From Bacteroidales bacterium UBA1458 (GTDB lineage Bacteria; Bacteroidota; Bacteroidia; Bacteroidales; VadinHA17): 13,635 bases of DNA. Location: positions 1 through 13,635 of the forward strand of contig DCSU01000062.1 in NCBI GenBank assembly GCA_002325785.1, written 5' to 3'. Below the pieces are notes generated by a model that was given only the letters and a program-made list of their open reading frames with translations, was not told where the DNA came from and searched no databases. Both the position numbers and the translations under genes were made by a program. Below, in pieces: positions 1 to 7,636 of this stretch (position 1 is the stretch's first letter; each line of letters starts with the position of its first letter).

Positions 1-1
1 T

Positions 2-325
2 ATTGAACAGGATGCTGACATGGTGGTATTTATCCACCGTCCGGAGAAGATGGGGGTGTCACAGTTTGAAGACGGGCAGTCGACCAAAGGTCATGCCGAT
101 ATTATCCTTGCAAAGAACCGTAACGGTCCCACTGATGAAGTCCTGCTCTACTTCAAGGAAGACCGTGCCACCTTCGTTGAGCCTGATGAGTTCGGTTCGG
201 AGGTCTCCTTCCCGACGGCTACGCCTGGCGGAATCTACACCCTCGGGTCGAAGATGAATGACGATATCTCGTCAGATTACAGTGACTTTTCTCCGGATGA
301 CAACGGGCGCAAGCCCTCATTCTGA
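2..325 (+). CDS. dnaB: Replicative DNA helicase DnaB, C-terminal fragment
   Basis: This is the 3' end of a gene that begins before the window; 107 codons plus stop are visible in the frame starting at base 2. DnaB is the hexameric replicative helicase that unwinds DNA ahead of the fork using ATP. The visible part is the end of the RecA-like domain. It opens with the conserved I-E-Q-D-A-D strand and F-I-H-R-P-E, followed by G-H-A-D-I-I-L and K-N-R-N-G-P. In known DnaB proteins the K-x-R of that last motif contributes the arginine finger and a basic contact to the neighbouring subunit's nucleotide site. After about residue 60 the fragment has a poorly conserved acidic and serine-rich tail of roughly 45 residues, as is common in this phylum. 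It converges on the DUF5686 gene with a 5-bp gap. Identity is secure; the N-terminal domain and Walker motifs lie outside the window. Confidence 0.93.
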   Translation: MEQDADMVVFIHRPEKMGVSQFEDGQSTKGHADIILAKNRNGPTDEVLLYFKEDRATFVEPDEFGSEVSFPTATPGGIYTLGSKMNDDISSDYSDFSPDDNGRKPSF

Positions 326-330
326 AACTG

Positions 331-2982
331 TCACCTGAGTCTCAGAGTGAGTCTGAGCGACACGGATTCGAAAGATGTATCATGGAAGCCGGCATAAACA
401 CCCAGCTCTGCCAGCAGGAATATCTCACTCAAGGCATAGCCTGCCTCATAGTAGTACCCCAGCTCCGGCGTATAGAGTGCCGAGAGCCCTATGTTCTCCC
501 TGATGAGTGTCCGGCTCAGCCCGGGCAGTCTCTTCAGCAGAAGGGTGGGAGAGGTGTAATGTATGTGTCCCTCAGCAAAGGCGCGCGGGGTTGACAATGA
601 ATAATAAGGCTTCAGATAAAAGGCGTCTTCATAGTTGTTCAGGAGAACCGGGCTGGCCTGGGCGTTGAAGAAATAAATATCCTGAAGCCTTAAATTCTGT
701 CTGTTGAGGAACCCGCCGCCCCGGATTCGCCAGCGGAATTCATTCATACTCCCGTACCTGGCTGTCCGGAAGATGTCAGCCAGGAACATGTCATAGTGAC
801 CTGAACGGGTCTCATCATAATTGTATCCGTGTTTCCAGGTAATCGTAAAGGTAGGGTAATCTGATCCGGCATTAATCTTCGCTTCGCCGGAGATCCGGTA
901 GCGTTGACGCGGAGTCCATGTTAGTCCGGCAGTAAAAGAGAGGTGACTGGTAGTGGTTGCCGACAGCAGGTCATAACCCTCCTCCTCTCCGGTAACAAAG
1001 GGATTTTCCGGCAGGTTCTCACTATAGGGTATGTCTCGCCTGAAAAATGAAAATGAGGTGTTGTTTTCCAATGGCCGCCGCTGTTCATACATGCCTGAGA
1101 GCGACAGGTTAAGTCCGTTGGCGATCTCTCCCCTGTGCCCGGCAATGAAATAGAAGCTGTCATACAGTTTCATCCAGTTTTCCCTGAAAAAGAGTGAAGA
1201 GACAGTATTCACCAGCGGATTCACCCCTGATGGGGAGAACTCGTCCGACTGGCTGCCAGTCCTGAGGTAGAGATTGCCTGAACGCATCGGATCATAGAGG
1301 AGGTTGGCAGTGACATTCCACATCAGCGTCTGCCGGCTGAAGGCATACTTCACCGTGGGCGCCAGTGTTAAGCGTCCGGCCTTACCGGAGTTGACCGACA
1401 GTCTCATGCCGGTGCCTGCTGTAAAACCGTCAGCTGTATTGAATGAAAAGCTCTTGAGGTCAATCAGTCCGTCAAATTCCAGGCTGGTGTTTTTTGAAGG
1501 TTGCCACCTCTTGCCGGCAACAAGGTCTCTTATGAAGGTTTGTGCAGGGCTCTTCTTCTTGTTCTGAGATCCGCCGCCGATGGTGATTGATAATGTTGAA
1601 CTGTCGCGCTTTGCCAGGGCTGTTCCGGAGGCAGTGACAGTAGCCAGGCTCACCGATTCCTCTTCTGTCAGCGGTATGGGTCTCACCTCTTTCCAGTACG
1701 ATGAATCCTTCTGTGTTGCGTCTTCCTCGATGATGAAGGTTGTCTTCTCTTCTATCTCCAGGGAGGGTTTTTCTTCAGTGCGTTCAGTATTTTTCCGGTT
1801 CAGGCGTGCCAGTCTTGACATGTCAGATGCCGACAGTTCATCCCTTGCCAGCAGCTCTTCAATCTTCTTCTGTTCCTTAGTCTTTATCTCCTCCCGGGCC
1901 TCTTCCTCTGTCTCCGTAACGTTGGCAGAAGTCCTGGCCAGCGACCTGTCAGGTTCCACCTCGAGATATTTCACCGCGCTGGTATACGCTGCCCTGGCCT
2001 TTACTCCCATGATGGAGATGTCAACATCAAACTCGTGGCTTACCGGCATCCATATCTCCTCCTCAACGGGGTTGTAGAGCTGTTTTATTCTAATTGTCCC
2101 GGCCATATTCTCATTGGTCAGGTCAAGTGAGTGGATAGCCCACAGGTCTTCGACAATATAGATTTCGCCGGTAAAGAGCTGCTGACTTCTGCGGCGGGGA
2201 GTAACCCTGATCTTGTCAATGACATAATCGCCCTGTGATGTTGATCCGAGGAAGGTGAACCTGTAGTGTGAGAATGCGTTGGGTGCCAGGGGTGAGATTG
2301 CAAGGTCGGCAAGGACAGGCTGGTAGAAGCTGGCTTCAAGGTAATCCATCGGGGAGGCCTGTCCCTCACTTACCGGAAGAGATGAGTTTGATGAGATCAC
2401 ACGGTGAACGTACTTGTCCGGAGCGGTGAATGTTATGTGGTTCAGTGACTCCGAAAAATAGTACTTTCCTTCCTCGATGTTACCTTCATTGGCTTCGATC
2501 TTCATTCTCCGCCTGATCATCTCAGGCAACTTGTCCACGCTGCCGCCTCCCCGTATGTAAACCTCGGCCCGGTATCTCCTTATCTGGCGAAGGTGGAAGG
2601 GAGCCATCCCGATTGTCTTACGCATTATGAAGAAGGCCGGGTCCTTCCCGGTGGCAGAGACTCTGACGGGAGGAATCTCAAAGAGCTGACCGGTGAGGGT
2701 GATATCTGCTGTAATATTCTCAGTGCCGAGGGTGAATACCCGGGTGACCGGCGTATAACCGAGGAACTGGAAACTGATGTTGTAGGTGCCGGGCGACAGG
2801 GAAATCTCGTATTTTCCGTCATTGTTTGTAGTCGTTCCCTGTCGGAGTTCAGAGATGTAAATTGTTGCCCCGGCCATTGGTATGCCGGTGTCGTCGGTTA
2901 TCCTCCCGCGTATAACCTGTGCATTGCACAGGGTGGTTGAAAACAGAATCGAAAAAAGCAGGAGCAGGATCCGGCTGTTCAT
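331..2982 (-). CDS. Outer-membrane protein with carboxypeptidase-regulatory-like domain and DUF5686
   Basis: This encodes a large predicted outer-membrane protein of about 883 residues. Residues 1-21 form a signal peptide with a Leu-rich core, likely cleaved after C-N-A. Residues 23-95 form a CarboxypepD_reg-like beta-sandwich (G-R-I-T-D, G-I-P-M-A-G-A, N-N-D-G-K-Y), the same plug-like module found on SusC-type receptors. The rest matches the DUF5686 family, which is widespread in Bacteroidota; it carries Tyr/Arg-rich alternating segments typical of a beta-barrel and ends R-L-R-L-T-L-R-L-R, without the usual terminal Phe. Residues about 348-427 are a Glu/Lys/Arg-rich insert, probably helical or disordered. 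No substrate or partner is established. I chose the ATG at 2982 because it begins the signal peptide directly; a GTG at 2988, two codons upstream, overlaps the rsmI stop and is the alternative. It is the last gene of a three-gene operon. Family assignment is good; function is unknown. Confidence 0.85.
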   Translation of the reverse strand: MNSRILLLLFSILFSTTLCNAQVIRGRITDDTGIPMAGATIYISELRQGTTTNNDGKYEISLSPGTYNISFQFLGYTPVTRVFTLGTENITADITLTGQLFEIPPVRVSATGKDPAFFIMRKTIGMAPFHLRQIRRYRAEVYIRGGGSVDKLPEMIRRRMKIEANEGNIEEGKYYFSESLNHITFTAPDKYVHRVISSNSSLPVSEGQASPMDYLEASFYQPVLADLAISPLAPNAFSHYRFTFLGSTSQGDYVIDKIRVTPRRRSQQLFTGEIYIVEDLWAIHSLDLTNENMAGTIRIKQLYNPVEEEIWMPVSHEFDVDISIMGVKARAAYTSAVKYLEVEPDRSLARTSANVTETEEEAREEIKTKEQKKIEELLARDELSASDMSRLARLNRKNTERTEEKPSLEIEEKTTFIIEEDATQKDSSYWKEVRPIPLTEEESVSLATVTASGTALAKRDSSTLSITIGGGSQNKKKSPAQTFIRDLVAGKRWQPSKNTSLEFDGLIDLKSFSFNTADGFTAGTGMRLSVNSGKAGRLTLAPTVKYAFSRQTLMWNVTANLLYDPMRSGNLYLRTGSQSDEFSPSGVNPLVNTVSSLFFRENWMKLYDSFYFIAGHRGEIANGLNLSLSGMYEQRRPLENNTSFSFFRRDIPYSENLPENPFVTGEEEGYDLLSATTTSHLSFTAGLTWTPRQRYRISGEAKINAGSDYPTFTITWKHGYNYDETRSGHYDMFLADIFRTARYGSMNEFRWRIRGGGFLNRQNLRLQDIYFFNAQASPVLLNNYEDAFYLKPYYSLSTPRAFAEGHIHYTSPTLLLKRLPGLSRTLIRENIGLSALYTPELGYYYEAGYALSEIFLLAELGVYAGFHDTSFESVSLRLTLRLR

Positions 2983-2984
2983 GG

Positions 2985-3683
2985 TCACGACTCTTCTTCT
3001 GTATACTCTTTCAGGGAGGAGCCTGCCACCACTATCACGAACTCGCCCCTGGGGGCTTTGTTCCTGAAATGTTCTGCGAGTGATGAGAGTGTTCCGCGCA
3101 GTGTCTCCTCAAATTTTTTTGTCAGCTCCCGTGATACGGAGGCTCTCCGTTCGCTGCCAAGCACTGCAGCCAGTTGTTCAAGGGTCTTAAGCACCCTGAA
3201 GGGGGACTCATAAAAGATCATCGTCCGTTCTTCCTCCGCAAGTGAGGCCAGCCTCTTCTGCCTCCCTTTCTTCTGTGGAAGGAATCCTTCGAAGCAGAAA
3301 CGGTCAGAGGGCAGTCCTGAGCTGACCAGAGCAGGGACGAATGCCGTCGCTCCCGGCAGGGCCTCCACAGGTATCTCTCTTTCGAGGCATCGTCTTACCA
3401 GCAGGAATCCCGGGTCAGATATGCCCGGAGTTCCGGCATCGGACACCAGGGCTGTCACGGTGCCCTGCTCAATGGTGTCGCATACAGCTTCGAGGCTGCG
3501 GTGTTCATTGAACTTATGGTGTGAACGAAGAGGCACGCTGATGCTGTAATGATCAAGCAGAAACCTTGTCGTCCTGGTGTCTTCCGCAAGAATGAGATCT
3601 GCGGACTTCAGCACTTCCATGGCACGCACGGTTATATCACCGAGGTTGCCGATGGGAGTGGGCACCAGGATAAGCTTAGACAT
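2985..3683 (-). CDS. rsmI: 16S rRNA (cytidine-1402-2'-O)-methyltransferase RsmI
   Basis: RsmI methylates the 2'-OH of C1402 in the decoding centre of 16S rRNA using S-adenosylmethionine. The 232-residue product has the tetrapyrrole-methylase fold signatures in order: P-T-P-I-G-N-L-G-D at residues 8-16, A-E-D-T-R at 33-37, S-D-A-G-T-P-G-I-S-D-P-G at 81-92, L-P-G at 109-111, and F-Y-E-S-P-F-R at 157-163. At 232 residues it is shorter than the E. coli enzyme of about 286, because it lacks the C-terminal extension; shorter forms are common in Bacteroidota. I chose the ATG at 3683 because the family motif starts seven residues later; a longer in-frame reading to 3761 adds 26 residues without family resemblance. 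The start lies inside the 3' end of the upstream gene (8-bp overlap), and the stop overlaps a possible GTG start of the DUF5686 gene, so translational coupling is likely. Confidence 0.95.
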   Translation of the reverse strand: MSKLILVPTPIGNLGDITVRAMEVLKSADLILAEDTRTTRFLLDHYSISVPLRSHHKFNEHRSLEAVCDTIEQGTVTALVSDAGTPGISDPGFLLVRRCLEREIPVEALPGATAFVPALVSSGLPSDRFCFEGFLPQKKGRQKRLASLAEEERTMIFYESPFRVLKTLEQLAAVLGSERRASVSRELTKKFEETLRGTLSSLAEHFRNKAPRGEFVIVVAGSSLKEYTEEES

Positions 3684-4485
3684 GCAGGTTGAATTTTCTG
3701 CGGACCACGTCAACGAATGAAGACTGTGCTGCAGGGTCCGATCCCATGACTGTACTCTCATCGAGTATTCTCATTGCCTCGCCCAGTGATGCAGCTGCAT
3801 TGAGCCGCCTGATGGTGTCATGGTATGCTATGCTGTCACCGCTGAACAACTCACGGATGAAGTAGAATTTGTCATTCATTCCTATTGCAGTAGCAATGTC
3901 GGCTATGGGTTTGCTGTGCATGACGGATGAAATCACCCCGTCATGCTTTTCCGACTGCATTTTTTCTCCTATGGTTCCGGTGCTGGCAAACCTGTCGGCC
4001 AGGATTGACTTCAGTGCCTCCGGCGCCTTCATCGTTTCATGCATTCTTTCAGTCTCATTCACCTGTTCAGTTACGGGTTGTTGCATCGGTTCCCGGTTCC
4101 GATGCGGTTCCTTACCGGCAAAGTTCTCAGCAGCAGTCTCTCCGGCCGGCTCAGTTTTCACCTTCTCCGCCACCTCGGTTTTTATCTTCTCCGTTACCTC
4201 GATTTTCATCTTCGCCGCTGGCTCAGTTTTCATCTTCTCCTCCATCTCGGGCGGCCTGACCTCTTCCTGTGTCTTCTTTGGTTCCTGTGTATTGATCGTC
4301 GCGGGCTCCTCCGGCCTCTCAAGAGCGGGCAGAAGTCTGAGCAGCTCTGAGGCGCTGCGTATCCTTGAGCGTGTCAGCTCTATCTCAGCGGTATGTGTTG
4401 ACTTTATTGTTGAAAGCTGATCAAGCAATGCCAACGCCTCCTCCAGATCCCTTCCTATTATGCTCACTGCCTTGATTAAATCCAT
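3676..4485 (-). CDS. Uncharacterised Bacteroidota protein with helical N-terminus, Lys/Glu repeat linker and conserved C-terminal domain
   Basis: I recognise this only as a Bacteroidota hypothetical; it has no assigned function. The 269-residue product has three parts. Residues 1-56 are a Leu-rich helical segment (E-E-A-L-A-L-L-D-Q-L and S-E-L-L-R-L-L), possibly a coiled-coil hairpin. Residues 57-180 are a low-complexity Glu/Lys/Pro linker with four tandem 8-residue units at 83-114 of the form E-K-[MIV]-K-T-E-[PV]-A. Residues 191-269 look globular and resemble a segment seen in many uncharacterised Bacteroidota proteins (K-P-I-A-D-I, then G-M-N-D-K-F-Y-F-I-R-E-L-F, then D-T-I-R-R-L-N-A). There is no signal peptide or membrane segment, so it is probably cytoplasmic. 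The ATG at 4485 is preferred over a TTG at 4527; a good -7 box lies at 4525-4532, which would put the TTG inside the promoter. It is the first gene of the operon and overlaps rsmI by 8 bp. Confidence 0.8.
   Translation of the reverse strand: MDLIKAVSIIGRDLEEALALLDQLSTIKSTHTAEIELTRSRIRSASELLRLLPALERPEEPATINTQEPKKTQEEVRPPEMEEKMKTEPAAKMKIEVTEKIKTEVAEKVKTEPAGETAAENFAGKEPHRNREPMQQPVTEQVNETERMHETMKAPEALKSILADRFASTGTIGEKMQSEKHDGVISSVMHSKPIADIATAIGMNDKFYFIRELFSGDSIAYHDTIRRLNAAASLGEAMRILDESTVMGSDPAAQSSFVDVVRRKFNLHV
4144..4239 (-). repeat. Four in-frame 24-bp tandem repeats in the linker of the uncharacterised protein
   Basis: Four consecutive 24-bp units are visible in the coding sequence, each encoding an 8-residue block: EKVKTEPA, EKIKTEVA, AKMKIEVT and EKMKTEPA, reading toward the N-terminus. 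The DNA copies are diverged but keep the common core TTTTCA/TTTTTA, then CTTCTCC or CTTCGCC on the + strand. The period keeps the frame, so copy number could change without breaking the gene. Confidence 0.85.
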
Positions 4486-4524
4486 CTCCCTTTGTTTTTT
4501 ATAATGATCGTTTTCTTTATTTTG

Positions 4525-4532
4525 CAAAAGTA
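4525..4532 (-). promoter_or_regulatory. Bacteroidota-type -7 box for the uncharacterised gene/rsmI/DUF5686 operon
   Basis: On the minus strand this reads TACTTTTG, an exact match to the Bacteroidota sigma-ABfr -7 consensus TAnnTTTG. The start would lie near 4518, giving a leader of about 33 nt before the ATG at 4485. No strong -33 TTTG is visible; the region where it would sit is occupied by the palindrome at 4546-4558. Confidence 0.5.
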
Positions 4533-4545
4533 ATTAATAATAATC

Positions 4546-4558
4546 TTTCAGCCTGAAA
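4546..4558. promoter_or_regulatory. 13-bp perfect palindrome in the divergent operon/tdk intergenic region
   Basis: TTTCAG-C-CTGAAA has two perfect 6-bp arms around a single base. It sits in the 116-bp region between the divergent operon and tdk. It covers the expected -33 area of the leftward promoter and lies 43 bp upstream of the tdk start. Its position would suit an operator, but no cognate regulator is known and chance occurrence is possible. Confidence 0.3.
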
Positions 4559-4601
4559 TAATCTCTTTACAGTATTGAACGGCGAAATCGTAAACTGAAG
4601 T

Positions 4602-5183
4602 ATGGAGTTTCTTGAAAATTCGGTCGACCATGCCGGCAAGCGCGGTTCTGTTGAGGTAATTGCGGGCTCGATGTTCTCAGGCAAGACCGAAGAGCTGATC
4701 AGGAGACTTCGGAGGGCCATGTATGCCGGACTGAAGGTGGAGATATTCAAGCCCTCGGTAGACACGAGGTATTCAGAAGACAGGGTTGTCTCTCATGATG
4801 AGAAGTCGATATTATCAACCCCGGTAGAGAATGCTTCCTCCATACTTCTGCTTGCCAGCGGGGTTGAGGTTGTGGGTATAGATGAGGCTCAGTTTTTTGA
4901 CAACAGCCTTGTGGAGGTCTGTACTGCTCTTGCTGATTCCGGCTCGAGGGTGATTGTTGCGGGCCTTGATATGGACTTCTCAGGCAGGCCCTTTGGTCCC
5001 ATGCCGGCGCTGATGGCGGTGGCGGAGTATGTGAGCAAGGTTCATGCCATATGTGTCAGGTGCGGTAACCTGGCCAACTATTCGCACCGCAAGATCAAGG
5101 ATGACAAGGTAGTGGTACTCGGAGAGAAAAACATTTATGAGCCACTCTGCCGGTCGTGTTACATCAAATCAGTTAACAGGTGA
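4602..5183 (+). CDS. tdk: Thymidine kinase (type II, TK1-like)
   Basis: Thymidine kinase phosphorylates thymidine to dTMP with ATP in the pyrimidine salvage pathway in the cytoplasm. The 193-residue product has the usual length and motifs: a P-loop G-S-M-F-S-G-K-T at residues 22-29, and D-E-A-Q-F-F at 94-99, whose Glu95 is the expected catalytic base. A structural zinc site is formed by C151-x2-C154 and C183-x2-C186. The lasso-type segment near Y160-S-H-R precedes the second cysteine pair. The ATG at 4602 is the first in frame and gives a 21-residue lead into the P-loop. The stop TGA overlaps the GTG start of murF-alr (sequence GTGA), so the two genes are probably one transcript with coupled translation. 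I see no convincing -7 box for it in the upstream gap. Confidence 0.96.
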   Translation: MEFLENSVDHAGKRGSVEVIAGSMFSGKTEELIRRLRRAMYAGLKVEIFKPSVDTRYSEDRVVSHDEKSILSTPVENASSILLLASGVEVVGIDEAQFFDNSLVEVCTALADSGSRVIVAGLDMDFSGRPFGPMPALMAVAEYVSKVHAICVRCGNLANYSHRKIKDDKVVVLGEKNIYEPLCRSCYIKSVNR

Positions 5184-7636
5184 AACTAAGCGCTCAGGAT
5201 CTGGTGCACATTACTGACGGGGCGCTGTCAGGTGATGGTTCGCTGCATGTCACCGGCATCATGACTGACAGCCGGGCTCCGGGTGCCGGCACTGACGTGC
5301 TCTTTATCGCTCTGCGGGGTCCCAATCATGACGGCCACAGGTTCATAGAGCCCTTGTATGGCAGAGGTGTGAGGCTGTTTCTAGTAGATACTCTTCCGCA
5401 TAACTACGGGGATATGATCGGTGCGGGTTTCGTCAGTGTCAATAATACCCTGGAGGCGCTCCACAGATTGGCACAGTGGCGCAGGGAAAGCTTTGGAGGC
5501 AAAGTCATAGCCGTGACCGGAAGCACCGGGAAGACAATAGTCAAGGAGTGGCTGGCCGGAGTCATGAGCACCACCAGAAGCGTCATACGCAGTCCGAAAA
5601 GCTATAACTCTCAGGTGGGCGTGGCACTGTCACTGATGAATATCGACGATAGTTATGAAGTGGCAGTCATTGAGGCGGGGATATCCAGACCCGGGGAGAT
5701 GGAGAGTCTGGCACGTATCATCAGGCCTGACACAGTCATAATTACAAATATCGGAGATGCTCACGGTGAGAACTTCACAGGCAGGGATGCAATAGCCGCG
5801 GAGAAACTCAGGCTGGCGTCAGGAGCAGGGCTGGTCATCTGCAGTGCTGATGATGAGATCATCAGGAATGAGATGGCAGCAAGATATCCTTCGGTACCTC
5901 TCTTTACATGGTCACTGTCAGGATCACCTGCCGCTCTTTCTGTTGAAGTGGCAGAGATACATAACGACGGTCAGATGCTGCGGTGCACTACGGCGAACGG
6001 AACCTTTGAAGCAGTAATTCCTTTTGCAGACCGTGCCTCGGCGGAGAATGCGGTGTCAGTCATCGCATGCTGCCTTTCGGAGAATTTAACGGAACAGTTC
6101 ATTTTGAAAGGGGTTGCAGAACTGCCGGTGGTGGCAATGCGCATGGAGGTGAAGCAAGGCATAAACGGAAGCACGCTGATTGAAGATTACTATAACTCTG
6201 ACCCGGCATCTCTCGTGATGGCCCTTGATTTTCTAAGGAACCATGCAAGGGGTAGGACTACTCTCATTCTCTCCGACTTCAGGCAGATTGGTGGTGATGA
6301 AAAGAGGCTCTACGAAGGGGTGGCCATGGCTGTAAAGAGCGCCGGGATAGACCGCTTCATCGGGATAGGGGAGTCGCTGTCACGGCAGAAGGCTGTCTTT
6401 CCAACCGGATCGTTATTCTTCATCTCTACCTCCGAATGTTCCGACGCCATTCGAGGAATGGTCTTCCGTGATGAGACCATCCTCATTAAGGGTGCCCGCG
6501 TCTTCGGACTTGAGCGTATCAGCGCCCTTCTTGTCAGGCAGCTTCACCAGACACGCCTTGAGATCAATATGAACTCAGTGGTTCATAACCTCAATGAGTT
6601 CAGGCACCTGCTAAGGCCAGGTACGGGAATTATGGCGATGGTGAAAGCGTTTGCCTATGGCTCCGGTTCAGCTGAGATAGCATCGCTGCTTGAGTACAAC
6701 GGGGTCAGCTGGTTTGCGGTGGCATATGCAGACGAGGGAGTAGCTCTCAGGGAGGAGGGAATAACCTCACCGGTGATGGTAATGAACCCCGATGAGAGCG
6801 TGATGGAGCTGATCATAAGGCATAACCTGGAGCCGGAGATATACAGCCTGGAGTCTTATGCGGCTTTTGCAGCCGTTGCAAGGAGATACGGACTGCTGCA
6901 TTACCCGGTGCACCTGAAGCTCGATACCGGGATGCACAGGCTGGGATTTAGCATGAGTGATATTGACGCACTGCCGGGGCTTCTCTCGGGGCAGCAGCAT
7001 GTAAGGGTTATGTCCCTGTTCTCACATCTTGCAGCCAGTGATGACAAAGCGCATGACGCTTTTACACACCGGCAGGCCTCGCTTCTTATATCTGCTGCAG
7101 AGAAGCTCAAACGGGCCCTCGGTTACGGCTTTAAGCTTCACCTGCTCAACTCCTCAGGTATCAACCGCTTTCCGCAGTACCAGTTTGACATGGTCAGACT
7201 GGGAATCGGCCTGTACGGGATAGGCCGTTATGAAGGAGTGAATCTCAGGCACACCGGCAGGTTCGTGACGGCCGTGTCACAGGTGAGAAATGTGCCTGCA
7301 GGCGATCCGGTCAGCTACGGCTGCCACGGTGCCTCAGATCATGACAGGGAGATAGCGGTAATACCCGTAGGCTATGCCGACGGACTACGCAGGGAACTGG
7401 GTGAAGGAAGAGGCAGCCTTTCAATAAAGGGCCGGAGAGTGCCCATCACCGGCAGCATATGCATGGACATGTGCATGGCAGATGTCACAGGAATGAATGT
7501 CAGGACAGGGGAAGAGGCAGAAGTGTTTGGTGCAGACATCTCCATTGAAGAGATCGCCGCACTGTGCAACACCATACCTTATGAGATTCTTACCTCAATA
7601 CCTCCAAGGGTAAAAAGGATTTATGTCAATGAGTGA
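5180..7636 (+). CDS. murF-alr: Bifunctional UDP-MurNAc-tripeptide:D-Ala-D-Ala ligase / alanine racemase (MurF-Alr fusion)
   Basis: This is an 818-residue cytoplasmic fusion of two peptidoglycan-precursor enzymes. The MurF half (about 1-455) joins D-Ala-D-Ala to the UDP-MurNAc-tripeptide. It has an N-terminal substrate domain with D-S-R at 30-32, a P-loop T-G-S-T-G-K-T at 113-119, Y-N-S-Q-V-G-V-A in the central domain, and a C-terminal domain with Y-Y-N-S-D-P-A-S and I-L-S-D-F. The Alr half (about 458-818) interconverts L- and D-Ala; the PLP lysine is K489 in M-V-K-A-F-A-Y-G, and the GYADG tyrosine is Y732. Sequences such as R-L-G-I-G-L-Y-G also fit Alr. This fusion is a known arrangement in Bacteroidota. 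The start is GTG at 5180, overlapping the tdk stop. No upstream ATG in frame is usable. The stop directly abuts that of the convergent crp-family gene. Confidence 0.95.
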   Translation: MKLSAQDLVHITDGALSGDGSLHVTGIMTDSRAPGAGTDVLFIALRGPNHDGHRFIEPLYGRGVRLFLVDTLPHNYGDMIGAGFVSVNNTLEALHRLAQWRRESFGGKVIAVTGSTGKTIVKEWLAGVMSTTRSVIRSPKSYNSQVGVALSLMNIDDSYEVAVIEAGISRPGEMESLARIIRPDTVIITNIGDAHGENFTGRDAIAAEKLRLASGAGLVICSADDEIIRNEMAARYPSVPLFTWSLSGSPAALSVEVAEIHNDGQMLRCTTANGTFEAVIPFADRASAENAVSVIACCLSENLTEQFILKGVAELPVVAMRMEVKQGINGSTLIEDYYNSDPASLVMALDFLRNHARGRTTLILSDFRQIGGDEKRLYEGVAMAVKSAGIDRFIGIGESLSRQKAVFPTGSLFFISTSECSDAIRGMVFRDETILIKGARVFGLERISALLVRQLHQTRLEINMNSVVHNLNEFRHLLRPGTGIMAMVKAFAYGSGSAEIASLLEYNGVSWFAVAYADEGVALREEGITSPVMVMNPDESVMELIIRHNLEPEIYSLESYAAFAAVARRYGLLHYPVHLKLDTGMHRLGFSMSDIDALPGLLSGQQHVRVMSLFSHLAASDDKAHDAFTHRQASLLISAAEKLKRALGYGFKLHLLNSSGINRFPQYQFDMVRLGIGLYGIGRYEGVNLRHTGRFVTAVSQVRNVPAGDPVSYGCHGASDHDREIAVIPVGYADGLRRELGEGRGSLSIKGRRVPITGSICMDMCMADVTGMNVRTGEEAEVFGADISIEEIAALCNTIPYEILTSIPPRVKRIYVNE

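Noticed and set aside
341..357. Inverted repeat CTCAGA-GTGAG-TCTGAG near the dnaB/DUF5686 convergent ends
   Set aside because: It lies within the last codons of the DUF5686 gene, which encode an R-L-R-L repeat, has no T-tract on either strand, and is only 6 bp per arm. It is not supportable as a terminator.
1580..2077. 165-residue + strand open frame, serine-rich
   Set aside because: It is a shadow of the Glu/Lys-rich part of the DUF5686 gene, with no start context or family resemblance.
3869..4420. 183-residue + strand open frame, hydrophobic and repeat-like (F-I-F-S runs)
   Set aside because: It is antisense to the Lys/Glu repeat linker; the apparent hydrophobic repeats are the complement of AAG/GAG codons. 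The minus-strand gene fits the operon and a promoter.
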